From the NCBI GenBank assembly GCA_964629345.1, contig CAZVSG010000039.1, positions 1 through 18,974 on the forward strand: 18,974 bases of DNA, in the 5' to 3' direction. The notes under the pieces are model-generated. The model ran no database searches. It saw only the letters and a list, made by a program, of their open reading frames with translations, and was not told the origin of the DNA. The position numbers were made by a program, and so were the translations under genes. Shown one piece after another: positions 7,319 to 15,236 of this stretch. Position 1 is the stretch's first letter, and each line of letters begins with the position of its first letter. The DNA is from UBA6115 sp964629345 (GTDB lineage: Bacteria > Bacillota > Clostridia > Christensenellales > Aristaeellaceae).

Positions 7319-8018
7319 TCAGCCGGGCGAGGCGGACGGGGCGGTCAGTTCGACCAGGCTGAAGCCCACGCAGTCACAGGAAGCAAACCAATACCGCACG
7401 CCGTTTTTCAGGCCGGTAAACCCGAAGGCGCAGGCGGGGCCGTGCAGGTGGCCGTACACAGCGTCGCTGACGCCGTAGCGTTCCAGCAGTTCCGTCACAG
7501 GGCTGTCTTCCCCGCGGCTGCCGCAGGGGGGAAAGTGGCACAGGGCGATCAGGGGCACATTGACAGAAAGGCGTCGCGCGGCGTTCAGGGACAGCTCCAG
7601 GCGCGCCAGCTCGCGCCGGTAGATCTTCAGGTTGTCCCCCCGCTCATCCTCGACCCCCGGCATGTTCCAGCCCCTTGAACCGCAAAACACGAAGCCGCCC
7701 AGGGACACCGCGTCATTCTGGACCGCGTGCATGCCGGGCGGCAGGGCGGCGCGCACCTTGCCAAGGGCGCTCCACCAGTAGTCGTGGTTGCCTTTGATCA
7801 GGACTTTCCGCCCGGGCAGCGCGCCGAGCAAGCGGAGGTCAGCAAGCGCGTCCTCNNNNNNNNNNGACGTCCGTTTCCTCCACCCTCCTGATCCAGTCTT
7901 CCCTGATCTTATCAAAATGGCCCTGCCAGTGCGGGCCGAACAGGTCCATGGATTTGTCCTCGCCGCCGGGCAGGTGCAGATCGCTGATGGCGAAGACGCG
8001 CGCGCGTTCAGACCTCAA
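7319..8018 (-). CDS. Calcineurin-like metallophosphoesterase (COG1768-type), interrupted by an N gap
   Basis: A predicted phosphohydrolase of unknown substrate. Before the ten Ns the frame reads VFAISDLHLPGG with metal ligands D13 and H15, then MDLFGPHWQGHFDKIREDW; after the gap it reads LIKGNHDYWW, FCGSRGWNMPG, LCHFPPCG and YGHLHG, in the order and spacing of the COG1768 phosphohydrolase family. Family members have a GDISWA-type metal motif between these parts; it falls exactly in the unsequenced gap. The two sides need a gap divisible by three (about 40 bp expected from recalled relatives), so the ten Ns are a placeholder. The proposed start TTG 8018 overlaps the stop of the zinc-ribbon gene and has GAGG six bases upstream, implying translational coupling. 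An apparent start at 7915 is an out-of-frame artefact. Confidence 0.85.
7856..7865. other. Assembly gap (10 N) inside the metallophosphoesterase
   Basis: Ten Ns interrupt the gene between ...EETDV and EDALADL.... The flanking frames only join if the real gap is a multiple of three, so the true length is not ten. Confidence 0.95.
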
Positions 8019-8391
8019 GTTCTTCCTCGTCCCCGGTGTTCTCCTGTTCGCTCATCTCTTCAAGGGACAGCGCGTCCCCCAGGACGTGGTATTCCGGGTC
8101 GTCCTCTCCCACGACGTCCTGGATGATCTCCTCCATCGCGCTCACAGGGTCCATGCCGATGTCCACCGGCTCCCCGACCTCTTCATGAACGCCCTTCTGC
8201 TTGTTCATCTCCTTGAGGCAATACAGGCAAACGTCCTTGCCCGGGAGCGCGGGCGCTTCGTTGCAGGTCGAGCAGATCTCGGTCTCCTCCTCGGGCATCC
8301 TGCCGTGGATCTCACGGTAGCATACCTTGCACATCGTCTCGCCCGATTTCATGTAATTCAGCTCGCAGTGCGGGCATTTGACCAGGGTCAT
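8008..8391 (-). CDS. Small acidic double zinc-ribbon protein, function unknown
   Basis: A 127-residue soluble protein with four CxxC knuckles: C6-PH-C9, C21-KV-C24, C40-ST-C43 and C55-LY-C58, which suggests two consecutive zinc ribbons in the first 60 residues. The second half is strongly acidic (ending SEQENTGDEEELEV) and probably flexible. There are no membrane segments. ATG 8391 is chosen because GGAGG lies 8 nt upstream; the ATG at 8406 overlaps that ribosome binding site. A near-consensus promoter directly precedes it, and the phosphoesterase start overlaps its end, so the two are co-expressed and may work together. The layout resembles other small zinc-ribbon proteins of Firmicutes, but no named family is claimed. 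Confidence 0.8.
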   Translation of the reverse strand: MTLVKCPHCELNYMKSGETMCKVCYREIHGRMPEEETEICSTCNEAPALPGKDVCLYCLKEMNKQKGVHEEVGEPVDIGMDPVSAMEEIIQDVVGEDDPEYHVLGDALSLEEMSEQENTGDEEELEV

Positions 8392-8426
8392 CGAATCAAC
8401 CTCCATTAGTCCGTGATGCAGGCGGC

Positions 8427-8455
8427 ATTATACATAGGAGCGGAGGTCTTGACAA
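8427..8455 (-). promoter_or_regulatory. Near-consensus sigma-A promoter for the zinc-ribbon/phosphoesterase operon
   Basis: TTGTCA (8455-8450), exactly 17 bp, then perfect TATAAT (8432-8427). Predicted start near 8420 gives a leader of about 30 nt to ATG 8391. This is the strongest promoter match in the window and separates this pair from the rodA operon. Confidence 0.88.
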
Positions 8456-8495
8456 GCGAAAAAAGTACGATATTCGGATCCAGCCGTGAAAATGG

Positions 8496-9797
8496 TCAGC
8501 CCGCGGTCTTCCTGCGCCGGCCGCCCCTTCTTTTTCGGACCGCGCCGAGCATGTCCCTGTCCTCCGAGGCGTTGACGTAGATGGGTTTCTTCTTCCTGTG
8601 GCGGTTTCTCAGCGCGGCGCCGGCCGGGACGCTGTAGGCCGGCATCGCGGCGGGCCGGTTGCGGGTGACGTTCAGGACCAGGGAGACCCCGATGATGTTG
8701 GTCAGCAGATTCGATCCGCCGTAGCTCAGGAAAGGCAGGGGGATGCCGGTGATGGGCATCAGGCCGACGGTCATGGCGATGTTCTGGAAGACGTGCAGGA
8801 ACAGCATGGACATCACGCCGATGATGATGAGACGCCCGAATTTGTCATAGGTAAAGCGGGACAGGTAGAGCATGCGCAGGATGAGGAACAGGAAAAGCAG
8901 GATGATCAGCGTGCAGCCGATGAAGCCGACCGCCTCCCCGATGGTGGCGAAAATGAAGTCCGTCCAGTCCTCCGGCACAAAGTTGAGCTGGCTCATGGAG
9001 CCGGGGACAAACAGGCCGATGCCGGTCGTTCCGCCCGCGCCGATGGCCTGCTGGGACCTCAGCGACTGGTACCCGGCATCCAGGTCGTAGGCATAGGGGT
9101 CCAGGAAGGACAGGATGCGCAGCAGCCGGTAGTTCGTATCGCCGCTGATGATCCCGTAGGCGAAGATGCCCGCGATCCCGAGGATGGCCGTCATGCCGAT
9201 TCCCAGGATCCATTTCCAGTCCACGCCGCCGAAGTAGAGCATCAGGAAGGCGACCCCGGCCAGCACCAGGACGCTGCCGGTCTCCCCCTGAAACAGCGTG
9301 ATGCCCGCGGGGACCATGGCAAAAAAGCCGATCCTTGCCGCGGAGCGGAAAGTGCCCATCGGTTTTTCCGTCAGCGACAGCTCCTTGGCCAGCATCAGGA
9401 TGAGCGTCAGCTTGGCGAACTCGCTGGGCTGAAGCATCCGGCCAAGGCTCAGCTGGAACCAGGCCTTCACCTCGCGGATGGCGCTGGAGGTGACCAGCAC
9501 CGCCAGCAGGAACACGACGACGCCCGCGTAATACAGCGGCGCGAAGGTCTTGAAATGCTCATAGGGGACGCTGATGATGAACCAGACGACCGCCGGCGAG
9601 GCCACGACGAAGATCGCCTGCCACGAACCGGTGTTGGAAGCCAGGATACGGTTCAGCAGCGGCAGGTCCGAGGACACGCCGGGGTCATAGGTCGCCACGG
9701 CGATCGCCAGCACGCCCATGATCATCAGCAGGTACATCGCGCCCAGCAGCAGGAAGTCGAAATGCGGCCGGGACCGCTTATCCTCAAATGCGATCAT
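8496..9797 (-). CDS. rodA: RodA, SEDS peptidoglycan glycosyltransferase
   Basis: RodA polymerises lipid II glycan strands together with PBP2 in the elongasome. The 433-residue polytopic protein carries SEDS hallmarks: FQLSLGRMLQPSEFAKL, GETGSVLVLAGVAFLMLYFGG, YQSLRSQQAIGAGG, FVPEDWTDFIFATIGEAVGF containing the catalytic Asp of the family, and MPITGIPLPFLSYGGSNLLTN. A basic tail (RKRRGGRRRKTAG) follows the last membrane segment. Two consecutive ATGs (9800 and 9797) follow GGAGGA; 9797 is preferred for its 6-nt spacing. The start overlaps or abuts the minD stop at 9802-9800. Position after mrdA/minD supports RodA rather than FtsW, although the SEDS fold alone cannot separate them. No clear terminator hairpin follows the stop. 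Confidence 0.9.
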   Translation of the reverse strand: MIAFEDKRSRPHFDFLLLGAMYLLMIMGVLAIAVATYDPGVSSDLPLLNRILASNTGSWQAIFVVASPAVVWFIISVPYEHFKTFAPLYYAGVVVFLLAVLVTSSAIREVKAWFQLSLGRMLQPSEFAKLTLILMLAKELSLTEKPMGTFRSAARIGFFAMVPAGITLFQGETGSVLVLAGVAFLMLYFGGVDWKWILGIGMTAILGIAGIFAYGIISGDTNYRLLRILSFLDPYAYDLDAGYQSLRSQQAIGAGGTTGIGLFVPGSMSQLNFVPEDWTDFIFATIGEAVGFIGCTLIILLFLFLILRMLYLSRFTYDKFGRLIIIGVMSMLFLHVFQNIAMTVGLMPITGIPLPFLSYGGSNLLTNIIGVSLVLNVTRNRPAAMPAYSVPAGAALRNRHRKKKPIYVNASEDRDMLGAVRKRRGGRRRKTAG

Positions 9798-9799
9798 CA

Positions 9800-10591
9800 T
9801 CAGTCCTCCAGCCACTTCCATATGCGCCGGAAGAGGTTCAGACGGGGCGGCACATAGTCTTCAACGGGCTTGTTCAACCCCTGCATCCGCTTCAGAACGT
9901 CCTCAACGGCGTTTCTGACCGGGATGTCATCCGATTCATACGCGGTTTTCCCCTCCAGCATCGCGCTGTACACCGTGTCCCCCTCCTCGACAGCACCCAG
10001 GAGCGGCAGATCCAGGACAAGCGCCTGCGCGCCGGGCTGCGGCAGGCCGCCTGAGAGGACCAGGTCCCTGTTGATCCGGTTGAGCAGCAGGAAGGGCCTG
10101 ATCCCCGACGGAAACAGCAGGGAGGCCAGCTTCTCGGCGGCTCTCTGGGCAACCGGGTCAGGCGTTGATACGATCACCACCTCATCCGTGATGCCGGTGA
10201 AGTTCCGCACGCCGCGGCCCAGCCCGGCCGGCCCGTCGACCAGAACCAGGTCAAAGCGCTTCTTCAGCGTCGTCAGGATCTTTGCGAGGTCCTGCTTTTT
10301 GAAATCCTTCGGCTTCGCGCCCTGGCCGCCGACCAGCAGCCTGAGCGTGGGGTGGGAGGGGTGCCAGACCATCGCCCTGTCAAGGGGGCAGGTGCGGGCG
10401 ACGACGTCGGAGAGGTCGTAGAGGACCTTATCCTGAAGGCCCAGCATCACGTCAAGGCTGCGCAGCCCGATGTCCCCGTCGATGAGGGCGACCCGCCGCC
10501 CCTGCTCCGCGGCGGCCACGGCAATGGCCGAAGACAGGGTGGACTTGCCCACGCCGCCCTTGCCGGAAATAAACAGAAAGCTTTTTCCCAT
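9800..10591 (-). CDS. minD: MinD, septum-site ParA/MinD ATPase
   Basis: MinD is a membrane-binding ATPase that places the division site, normally by recruiting MinC. The 263-residue protein shows deviant Walker A GKGGVGKST (residues 10-18), the switch motif DGDIGLRSLD (D38, D40; usual DADIGLRNLD), Walker B-like LVLVDGPAGLGRG, and an amphipathic C-terminal helix RLNLFRRIWKWLED typical of the MinD membrane-targeting sequence. ATG 10591 follows a textbook AAGGAGG with 5-nt spacing, 10 bp after mrdA. The gene sits between mrdA and rodA; clostridial clusters often have minC-minD(-minE) here, but neither minC nor minE is present. A ParA-like role tied to the elongasome cannot be excluded. Confidence 0.85.
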   Translation of the reverse strand: MGKSFLFISGKGGVGKSTLSSAIAVAAAEQGRRVALIDGDIGLRSLDVMLGLQDKVLYDLSDVVARTCPLDRAMVWHPSHPTLRLLVGGQGAKPKDFKKQDLAKILTTLKKRFDLVLVDGPAGLGRGVRNFTGITDEVVIVSTPDPVAQRAAEKLASLLFPSGIRPFLLLNRINRDLVLSGGLPQPGAQALVLDLPLLGAVEEGDTVYSAMLEGKTAYESDDIPVRNAVEDVLKRMQGLNKPVEDYVPPRLNLFRRIWKWLED

Positions 10592-10601
10592 GCCGGCCTC
10601 C

Positions 10602-13115
10602 TTACGGCATCAGCTGGTTGCCGGGTACGACCGGCACGTCGCCGGTCTGTTTTTTTCTGTCATCCATCCACCAGCCGATGAAGTCGCGCGCGGCGCGCGT
10701 CGCTTCGGCGCCGGCCTTCCCGTTGGGGATCAGGACGACCACGGCGATCTCGGCGGACGTCGAGAACGGCGCCAGCGCCACGAACCACCCGTTGTTCTCC
10801 AGGTCCAGCTTGATGCCGCCGATGGTCACCTGGGAAGTGCCGGTCTTTGCCCACAGTTCGTCCGTATACGCCCAGTCGCTGAAGTAGCGCTTCGCGGTCC
10901 CCTGCTCGTCGACCACGCCCTTCATGCCTTCCTTGATGTAGGGGAGGTAGGGCTCCGCCCCCGCCAGGGTGCCGAACACGCTGGGCTGGTACTGGTTGAG
11001 GATCTCCCCCTCCGGGGATACGATGGAGTCGATGATGGACAGGTTGTAGACGATGCCGCCGTTGGCCAGCGCCGCCACATAGCGGGAGACCGCTACGGGC
11101 GTGAGCAGGGTGATGGACTGGCCGATGGCCATCTGCACTTCCAGGCTGCCGCCCCATTTGATGTCGTTGAGCGCATACCAGATCTCCCCGATGACGGCCT
11201 GCAGCCAGACCATGTCGCGGGTCATGTTGAGTTCCGCCATCAGGATGGGGCGCATCGCGTCGGGCCATTTGTCCTGCGAGGTGGTCAGCGCCATGTCCAT
11301 CAGCTGCTTGATGCAGGCGTCCAGCCGCACGTCGTCGTAGGTGATGCCGTAGCTGGAGCCGATGTTGCGCAGGTGCTGCTTGATCTTGGCGGCGGTCAGC
11401 ACCGGACGGGAGGTTTCCTGCTGGTTCACGGGGACCGTCGGGTCGTACAGGGACGTCTGATTGCCCACGACGCTGCGCGTTTCGCCCGGAAGCTGGACGC
11501 CGGTGCGGGTGGTCAGCCCCATCTTGGCCGCGTACTGATACAGAAGGTTGCTGCCGGTGTCCCCGTAGAGCTTCCACGCCAGGGTATAGAAGTAGAAGTT
11601 GCAGGACTTGGACAGCCCGCTGACGATGTTGAGGTTGGCGTGGTCCTTGCGGTAGCCCTTGGCGATCCAGCAGACCGGCGCGTCCTCCTCCTTGGTCGTA
11701 TATTTCATGAAGGGCCCCGTGTCCGTGATCTCCTCGTCGACCGTCAGCCGTCCGTTGGTGAGCGCGGCCAGGCCCGTGACCATCTTGAAGATGGAGCCCG
11801 GCTCCGCCCTGGACTGGATGGCAAAGTTCCACAGTGGACGCCGCTCGTCCAGCAGGATCCCGGCCACCTCCTTGCCGCCGGCCACCATGGCGTTCAGGTC
11901 ATAGGTGGGGTGCTGCGCCATGGCCAGGACGCGGCCCGTCTGGACCTCCAGCACGACCATGGTGCCCGTGTCCGCCAGCTGGAGAGGGTACTCGGTAAAA
12001 TCACGCTGCTCGATCTTGGCCTTGTTCGTTTCCCGCCATGCGTCGCGGAACATTTCCCGCTCCTGGACGCCGCGCGTGTACTCGACGTTGGCGGCGATGG
12101 CGCGCTCCGCCTCCTGCTGATAGCTGGCGATGAGGGTGAGCTTGACGTTGTTCCCGTCGATGGGCTGGGTATAGCTCATCTGGCGCGTCAGGCGGCCCTG
12201 GTGGTCCTTTTCCATCACGCGGCTGCCGGTCCTGCTGGAGATGTTCGGCGTGAGCCAGTTCTCCATGGACTTCTCGATGCCGTCCTTGCCGATGATGTCG
12301 TTGAGCGCATAGCCCATGGGCTTGAGTTCCGTCGCGTAATTGTCCGACTCGCTGACAGGCCCCACGTAGCCGATCACCTGGGAGGCCAGGTTGCTGCGGG
12401 GATAGACCCGCTTCTCCCCCACCTGGATCCCCATGCCGGGCAGGGTCATGCCGCGGCCGGTGATCTCGGTCACCGCCTCAAAGGGAACGTCCCTGGCGAT
12501 GATGATGGGCAGGGAGTTGAAGATGTTCATGCGCATCTCGGAGTACACCGCCATCACCTGACGGGCGGTCTCCTCATCGGTGCCGGGCTCAAGCTGATAC
12601 AGCTTGAAGAGATGATCATAGCAGTCTTCCGCGGTGGGGTAGTTCCGCTGGGACAGATAGTGGTTCCCGCGCCACTGGCTCTCGCGGATGGCCCACGCCT
12701 TATCCGTGATCCCCTTGCCGAAGTTGAACTCCCACAGGGTGGTGTCGGGATTGCGCTGGATGACGAAATCATTGATCAGTTGCCCGCCGTAATCCCCGAC
12801 GATCTTTTTCGTCTCCAGGATCGCCGGGGTGAAGTTGGCATAGCCCTTCTGATTCAGATCCGAGTTGGTCAGAAAGAAGGTGACGTGATATACGTCCTCG
12901 CTCATCGCCAGCACGACGGATTCCGCGTCGGTGATCATTCCCCGCTTCCCGGTGAGGCGGATGGTCTTGAAACGGTCGGACGTGGCGGCCGCCTGATACT
13001 GACCGGCATTGACGATCTGCAGGCTGTTCAGGCGGAAAAGGAGCGCGGAGAACAGCAGCACCACGGCGAGGGCGAACACAAGGTAACGCCTGGCGGTTGA
13101 TTTCTCAATCTTCAT
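10602..13115 (-). CDS. mrdA: Penicillin-binding protein 2 (class B transpeptidase)
   Basis: PBP2 cross-links peptidoglycan during elongation as partner of RodA. The protein (about 837 residues) has an N-terminal membrane anchor (YLVFALAVVLLFSALLF), a PBP-dimer domain (GKRGMITD, RVYPRSNLASQVIGYVG, GIEKSMENWL) and a transpeptidase domain with SxxK in EPGSIFKM (Ser at 11795-11793), SxN in SKSCNFYFY (11606-11598) and KTG in WAKTGTSQ (10847-10839). About 250 residues separate SxN and KTG, because a helical stretch of roughly 90 residues (IKQHLRNIG through KWGGSLEVQM) precedes AIGQS; similar insertions are recalled in clostridial PBP2. Starts at 13139 and 13124 are also possible; all overlap the mreD end. 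13115 is chosen for its GGGGGG run about 9 nt upstream. Confidence 0.9.
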   Translation of the reverse strand: MKIEKSTARRYLVFALAVVLLFSALLFRLNSLQIVNAGQYQAAATSDRFKTIRLTGKRGMITDAESVVLAMSEDVYHVTFFLTNSDLNQKGYANFTPAILETKKIVGDYGGQLINDFVIQRNPDTTLWEFNFGKGITDKAWAIRESQWRGNHYLSQRNYPTAEDCYDHLFKLYQLEPGTDEETARQVMAVYSEMRMNIFNSLPIIIARDVPFEAVTEITGRGMTLPGMGIQVGEKRVYPRSNLASQVIGYVGPVSESDNYATELKPMGYALNDIIGKDGIEKSMENWLTPNISSRTGSRVMEKDHQGRLTRQMSYTQPIDGNNVKLTLIASYQQEAERAIAANVEYTRGVQEREMFRDAWRETNKAKIEQRDFTEYPLQLADTGTMVVLEVQTGRVLAMAQHPTYDLNAMVAGGKEVAGILLDERRPLWNFAIQSRAEPGSIFKMVTGLAALTNGRLTVDEEITDTGPFMKYTTKEEDAPVCWIAKGYRKDHANLNIVSGLSKSCNFYFYTLAWKLYGDTGSNLLYQYAAKMGLTTRTGVQLPGETRSVVGNQTSLYDPTVPVNQQETSRPVLTAAKIKQHLRNIGSSYGITYDDVRLDACIKQLMDMALTTSQDKWPDAMRPILMAELNMTRDMVWLQAVIGEIWYALNDIKWGGSLEVQMAIGQSITLLTPVAVSRYVAALANGGIVYNLSIIDSIVSPEGEILNQYQPSVFGTLAGAEPYLPYIKEGMKGVVDEQGTAKRYFSDWAYTDELWAKTGTSQVTIGGIKLDLENNGWFVALAPFSTSAEIAVVVLIPNGKAGAEATRAARDFIGWWMDDRKKQTGDVPVVPGNQLMP

Positions 13116-13997
13116 GATCCTCATCCCCCCTCTCTTCATCGGAACCGTCGGGTGAAGGCGCGGGGCCCGCTTCGTCCCCGGCGGCTTTTTCAGCAGCTGT
13201 CTTCTTCCACTTTCCTTTCAGGAACCTGAATGACGGATCGGCGCTCCGGGGCGCTTCATCCGGCACAAGTGCCAGCTTGCGCAGAAGCTCCCGGCCGCCC
13301 GCGCCCTCTTCCTTCGCGTTTCCGAACACCGGCCCGCGGCGCTTCCTGTACAGCCCCAGGAAGGCGCGCGCGGGGAACATGCTCACGCAGCAGACCGCCG
13401 TATAGATCATAACATACATCGCGCGCAGGAAATGGCCGAACTCCACCCGGATTCCCACCAGGGCGATGTAGACCAGCATGACCCCCTCATACAGCAGCAC
13501 AAGGGCGGAAGCGTTCAGCAGGATCCTCAGATGCGGATCCAGGTCATAGGGCGAATTGCGGCGGAAACGGAACCGGAACCGTTTGGGTTTCAATGAGGCC
13601 TTGATCTCCGCCGCCGCCTCGGGTCTCAGCTCACCGTACTCCCGGTGGATACGGNNNNNNNNNNCTCGCGCTTGACGTCGGACATGTCGGCAAAGACCTG
13701 GGCGCACAGCAGCGCCAGAACGGGATAGATGATCACGTAAAACAACGGGATGGTCATCGCCATGGTCTCAAGCAGAATGCCCACCGCGGCCCCCGCGATG
13801 AAGGCGTACAGCTTGCCGTAGCTGACCGTCATCACGGCGATGGCGACCATGTTCAGATTGGGCATGACGCCCAGCACCTTCAGGTGCGGCATGGCCGCAG
13901 CCTGGAGAAGATAATACAGCAGAATGAGCAGCAGGGCCTTGAGGAGCTTGACGCCCGCCGTCCAGACGTGGCTTCCCCTTGCAAGCAGGCCGTTCAT
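13105..13997 (-). CDS. mreD: Rod-shape protein MreD, interrupted by an N gap
   Basis: MreD is the integral membrane partner of MreC in the elongasome. ATG 13997 overlaps the mreC stop in an ATGA motif. The first 111 codons encode several hydrophobic segments (KALLLILLYYLLQAAAMPHL; MVAIAVMTVSYGKLYAFIAGAAVGILL in two parts; FYVIIYPVLALLCAQVF). After the ten Ns a 182-residue stretch has two more (ILLNASALVLLYEGVMLVYI and MYVMIYTAVCCVSMFPARAF), matching the usual C-terminal half of MreD. The frames join if the real gap is 2 modulo 3. Compared with the usual 160-180 residues, this version adds a basic loop (KPKRFRFRFRR) and a charged tail of about 70 residues ending DEERGDEDHED. The alternative, two separate genes, is less likely because neither half alone is a complete MreD. 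Confidence 0.75.
13655..13664. other. Assembly gap (10 N) inside mreD
   Basis: Ten Ns separate two mreD reading frames (...SDVKRE before, RIHREYGEL... after). The frames require a true gap of 2 modulo 3 bases, so ten is a placeholder. Confidence 0.95.
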
Positions 13998-15226
13998 CCC
14001 TCGTCGTCCTCCACGGTCAACTCCTCGGGCGAGAAGGTCGGCGCCGGGGTGGGTGTGACGGGCGGGGGCGAGGGCTCCACAGTCGGCGTCGCGTCGATAA
14101 TGGGGGGGGCGTTGTACTCAAATCCTTCCTCCGGGATCGGGCTTGGGGTCCCGCCAGGCGCGTCTGAGGGTGAAAGCGAGGGGGTCGGGGACGGCCCGGG
14201 CGTCGGGCTGGGGCTTGTTGAAGCGCCGGGAGACACCGCTGCCTCCGGCTGTCCGATCAGGGTAGGCACCGGCCGGATCGACGGGAGCGGGACAAAAGTC
14301 GGCGCAAGGGCGTCCAGCGCCTGGCGCTGCTGGGTATAGTTGGGGCGGTAGCGATAGACGATGACGTATTCGATGTGGTCGAAATCCGCGATGGGCTCCA
14401 GCACGATGTACTGCTTGGAGTCCTCCATCCCCCTGGTGCTTTCGCGCACCTTCCCGATGGGGATGCCTTTGGGCAGCTGGAGCCCCATGCCGCTGGTGAC
14501 CACCAGGTCCCCCGGCCTGGGGAGCGTGGTATAGGACAGGTAATACATCCGGCAGTTCTTTTCCCCGTCGATGGCAAGGGTCCCGGACACGGTGCCGGGG
14601 TCGCGGTTGGACTGGATGATGGCGGCAACGGAGCAGCTGGTGTCGATGATGGCCTTGACCTTCGTGCTGTTCTCCATCGTGTCATAGGTGATGCCGACGA
14701 GGGCGCCCGGGACGACCACGGCCATGTTGTCCTCCACCCCGTGCTTTTTCCCGGCGTCCAGTGTCAGGGTAAAGGTGTAGTTGGACGTATCCCGTCCGAT
14801 GATGTTGGCCTTGAGGCCGTTGAGGTTGGTGTTGCGCGCCAGCTCGTCATCCAGGTCCGCGTAGGCCTGCAGCTGCTGCTGAAGGGCGTTGGCCAGCATG
14901 GCCTGGTCGGTCAGCTCGTCCACCTTCTCGCGAAGGAGGTTGTACTCATATTCCAGGTTGCTGCGCCGTTTCAGGGTGCGCAGATAATCCGCGATGAAAT
15001 CCGTCCCCGCCGCGAAGGCGTCCTGGATGGGGGTGATGACCCGCGCGACGGCCTCCCGGGGCGCCTTGAGAAGGGGGGTGTCAAAAAACTGCGAGAGGAC
15101 CATGACGCCGATCACCGCGAGCAGAAGCAGCGCGACCACGGTCCCCAGCAGGCGGCTTAGGCCGCGCTGGCGCTCGGCGGAAGTCTGCGCCGGTTTCTGT
15201 TCGCGTTTGCCGCGGTCAACGGCCAT
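13994..15226 (-). CDS. mreC: Rod-shape-determining protein MreC with long Pro/Ser/Thr tail
   Basis: MreC is a bitopic periplasm-facing scaffold linking MreB to PBP2. From ATG 15226 it has 410 residues: a basic N-terminus, one membrane helix (VVALLLLAVIGVMVLSQFF), a coiled coil (LEYEYNLLREKVDELTDQ), then the MreC beta-barrel domain (ANIIGRDTSNYTFTLTLDAG, KHGVEDNMAVVVPGALVG, DLVVTSGMG, LPKGIPIGKV). The last 85 or so residues are not typical: a low-complexity run of SPTP/PSP units followed by an acidic end (EELTVEDDEG). ATG 15226 is preferred because AGGAAG lies 6 nt upstream; ATG 15250 and GTG 15253, which overlap the mreB end, lack a visible ribosome binding site. mreD starts in the stop codon. 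Confidence 0.9.
   Translation of the reverse strand: MAVDRGKREQKPAQTSAERQRGLSRLLGTVVALLLLAVIGVMVLSQFFDTPLLKAPREAVARVITPIQDAFAAGTDFIADYLRTLKRRSNLEYEYNLLREKVDELTDQAMLANALQQQLQAYADLDDELARNTNLNGLKANIIGRDTSNYTFTLTLDAGKKHGVEDNMAVVVPGALVGITYDTMENSTKVKAIIDTSCSVAAIIQSNRDPGTVSGTLAIDGEKNCRMYYLSYTTLPRPGDLVVTSGMGLQLPKGIPIGKVRESTRGMEDSKQYIVLEPIADFDHIEYVIVYRYRPNYTQQRQALDALAPTFVPLPSIRPVPTLIGQPEAAVSPGASTSPSPTPGPSPTPSLSPSDAPGGTPSPIPEEGFEYNAPPIIDATPTVEPSPPPVTPTPAPTFSPEELTVEDDEG
14030..14240 (-). repeat. Low-complexity Pro/Ser/Thr-coding region of mreC
   Basis: The minus strand encodes imperfect repeats such as SPSPTPGPSPTPSLSPS and PPPVTPTPAPT. The DNA is C/G-rich and repetitive (CCC/GGG and CCGACC-like units), so it is prone to length change and to misassembly. 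Confidence 0.6.
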
Positions 15227-15236
15227 CGAACGCTTC

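Noticed and set aside
7866..7915. Alternative phosphoesterase start reading MIRSGKTGSGG
   Set aside because: This frame only arises from the arbitrary ten-N spacing; the other frame encodes the family N-terminus with the DLH metal motif.
8392..8406. Upstream ATG 8406 as start of the zinc-ribbon gene
   Set aside because: It overlaps the GGAGG that serves ATG 8391, so translation from 8406 would lack a ribosome binding site.
8459..8464. T6 run after rodA as a terminator
   Set aside because: No stem longer than 3 bp precedes it on the minus strand.
8598..9857. 419-codon open frame on the plus strand
   Set aside because: Antisense to rodA, almost entirely Asp/His/Gln/Gly/Arg, no promoter or ribosome binding site.
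10470..13100. 876-codon open frame on the plus strand
   Set aside because: It lies antisense to mrdA, has His/Asp/Gly/Arg-rich low-quality composition and no domain motifs; it is a shadow frame produced by high third-position GC.
14030..14240. Possible CRISPR or tandem-repeat array
   Set aside because: The repetition is imperfect and in frame with the Pro/Ser/Thr tail of MreC; there are no equal spacers or conserved repeat units.
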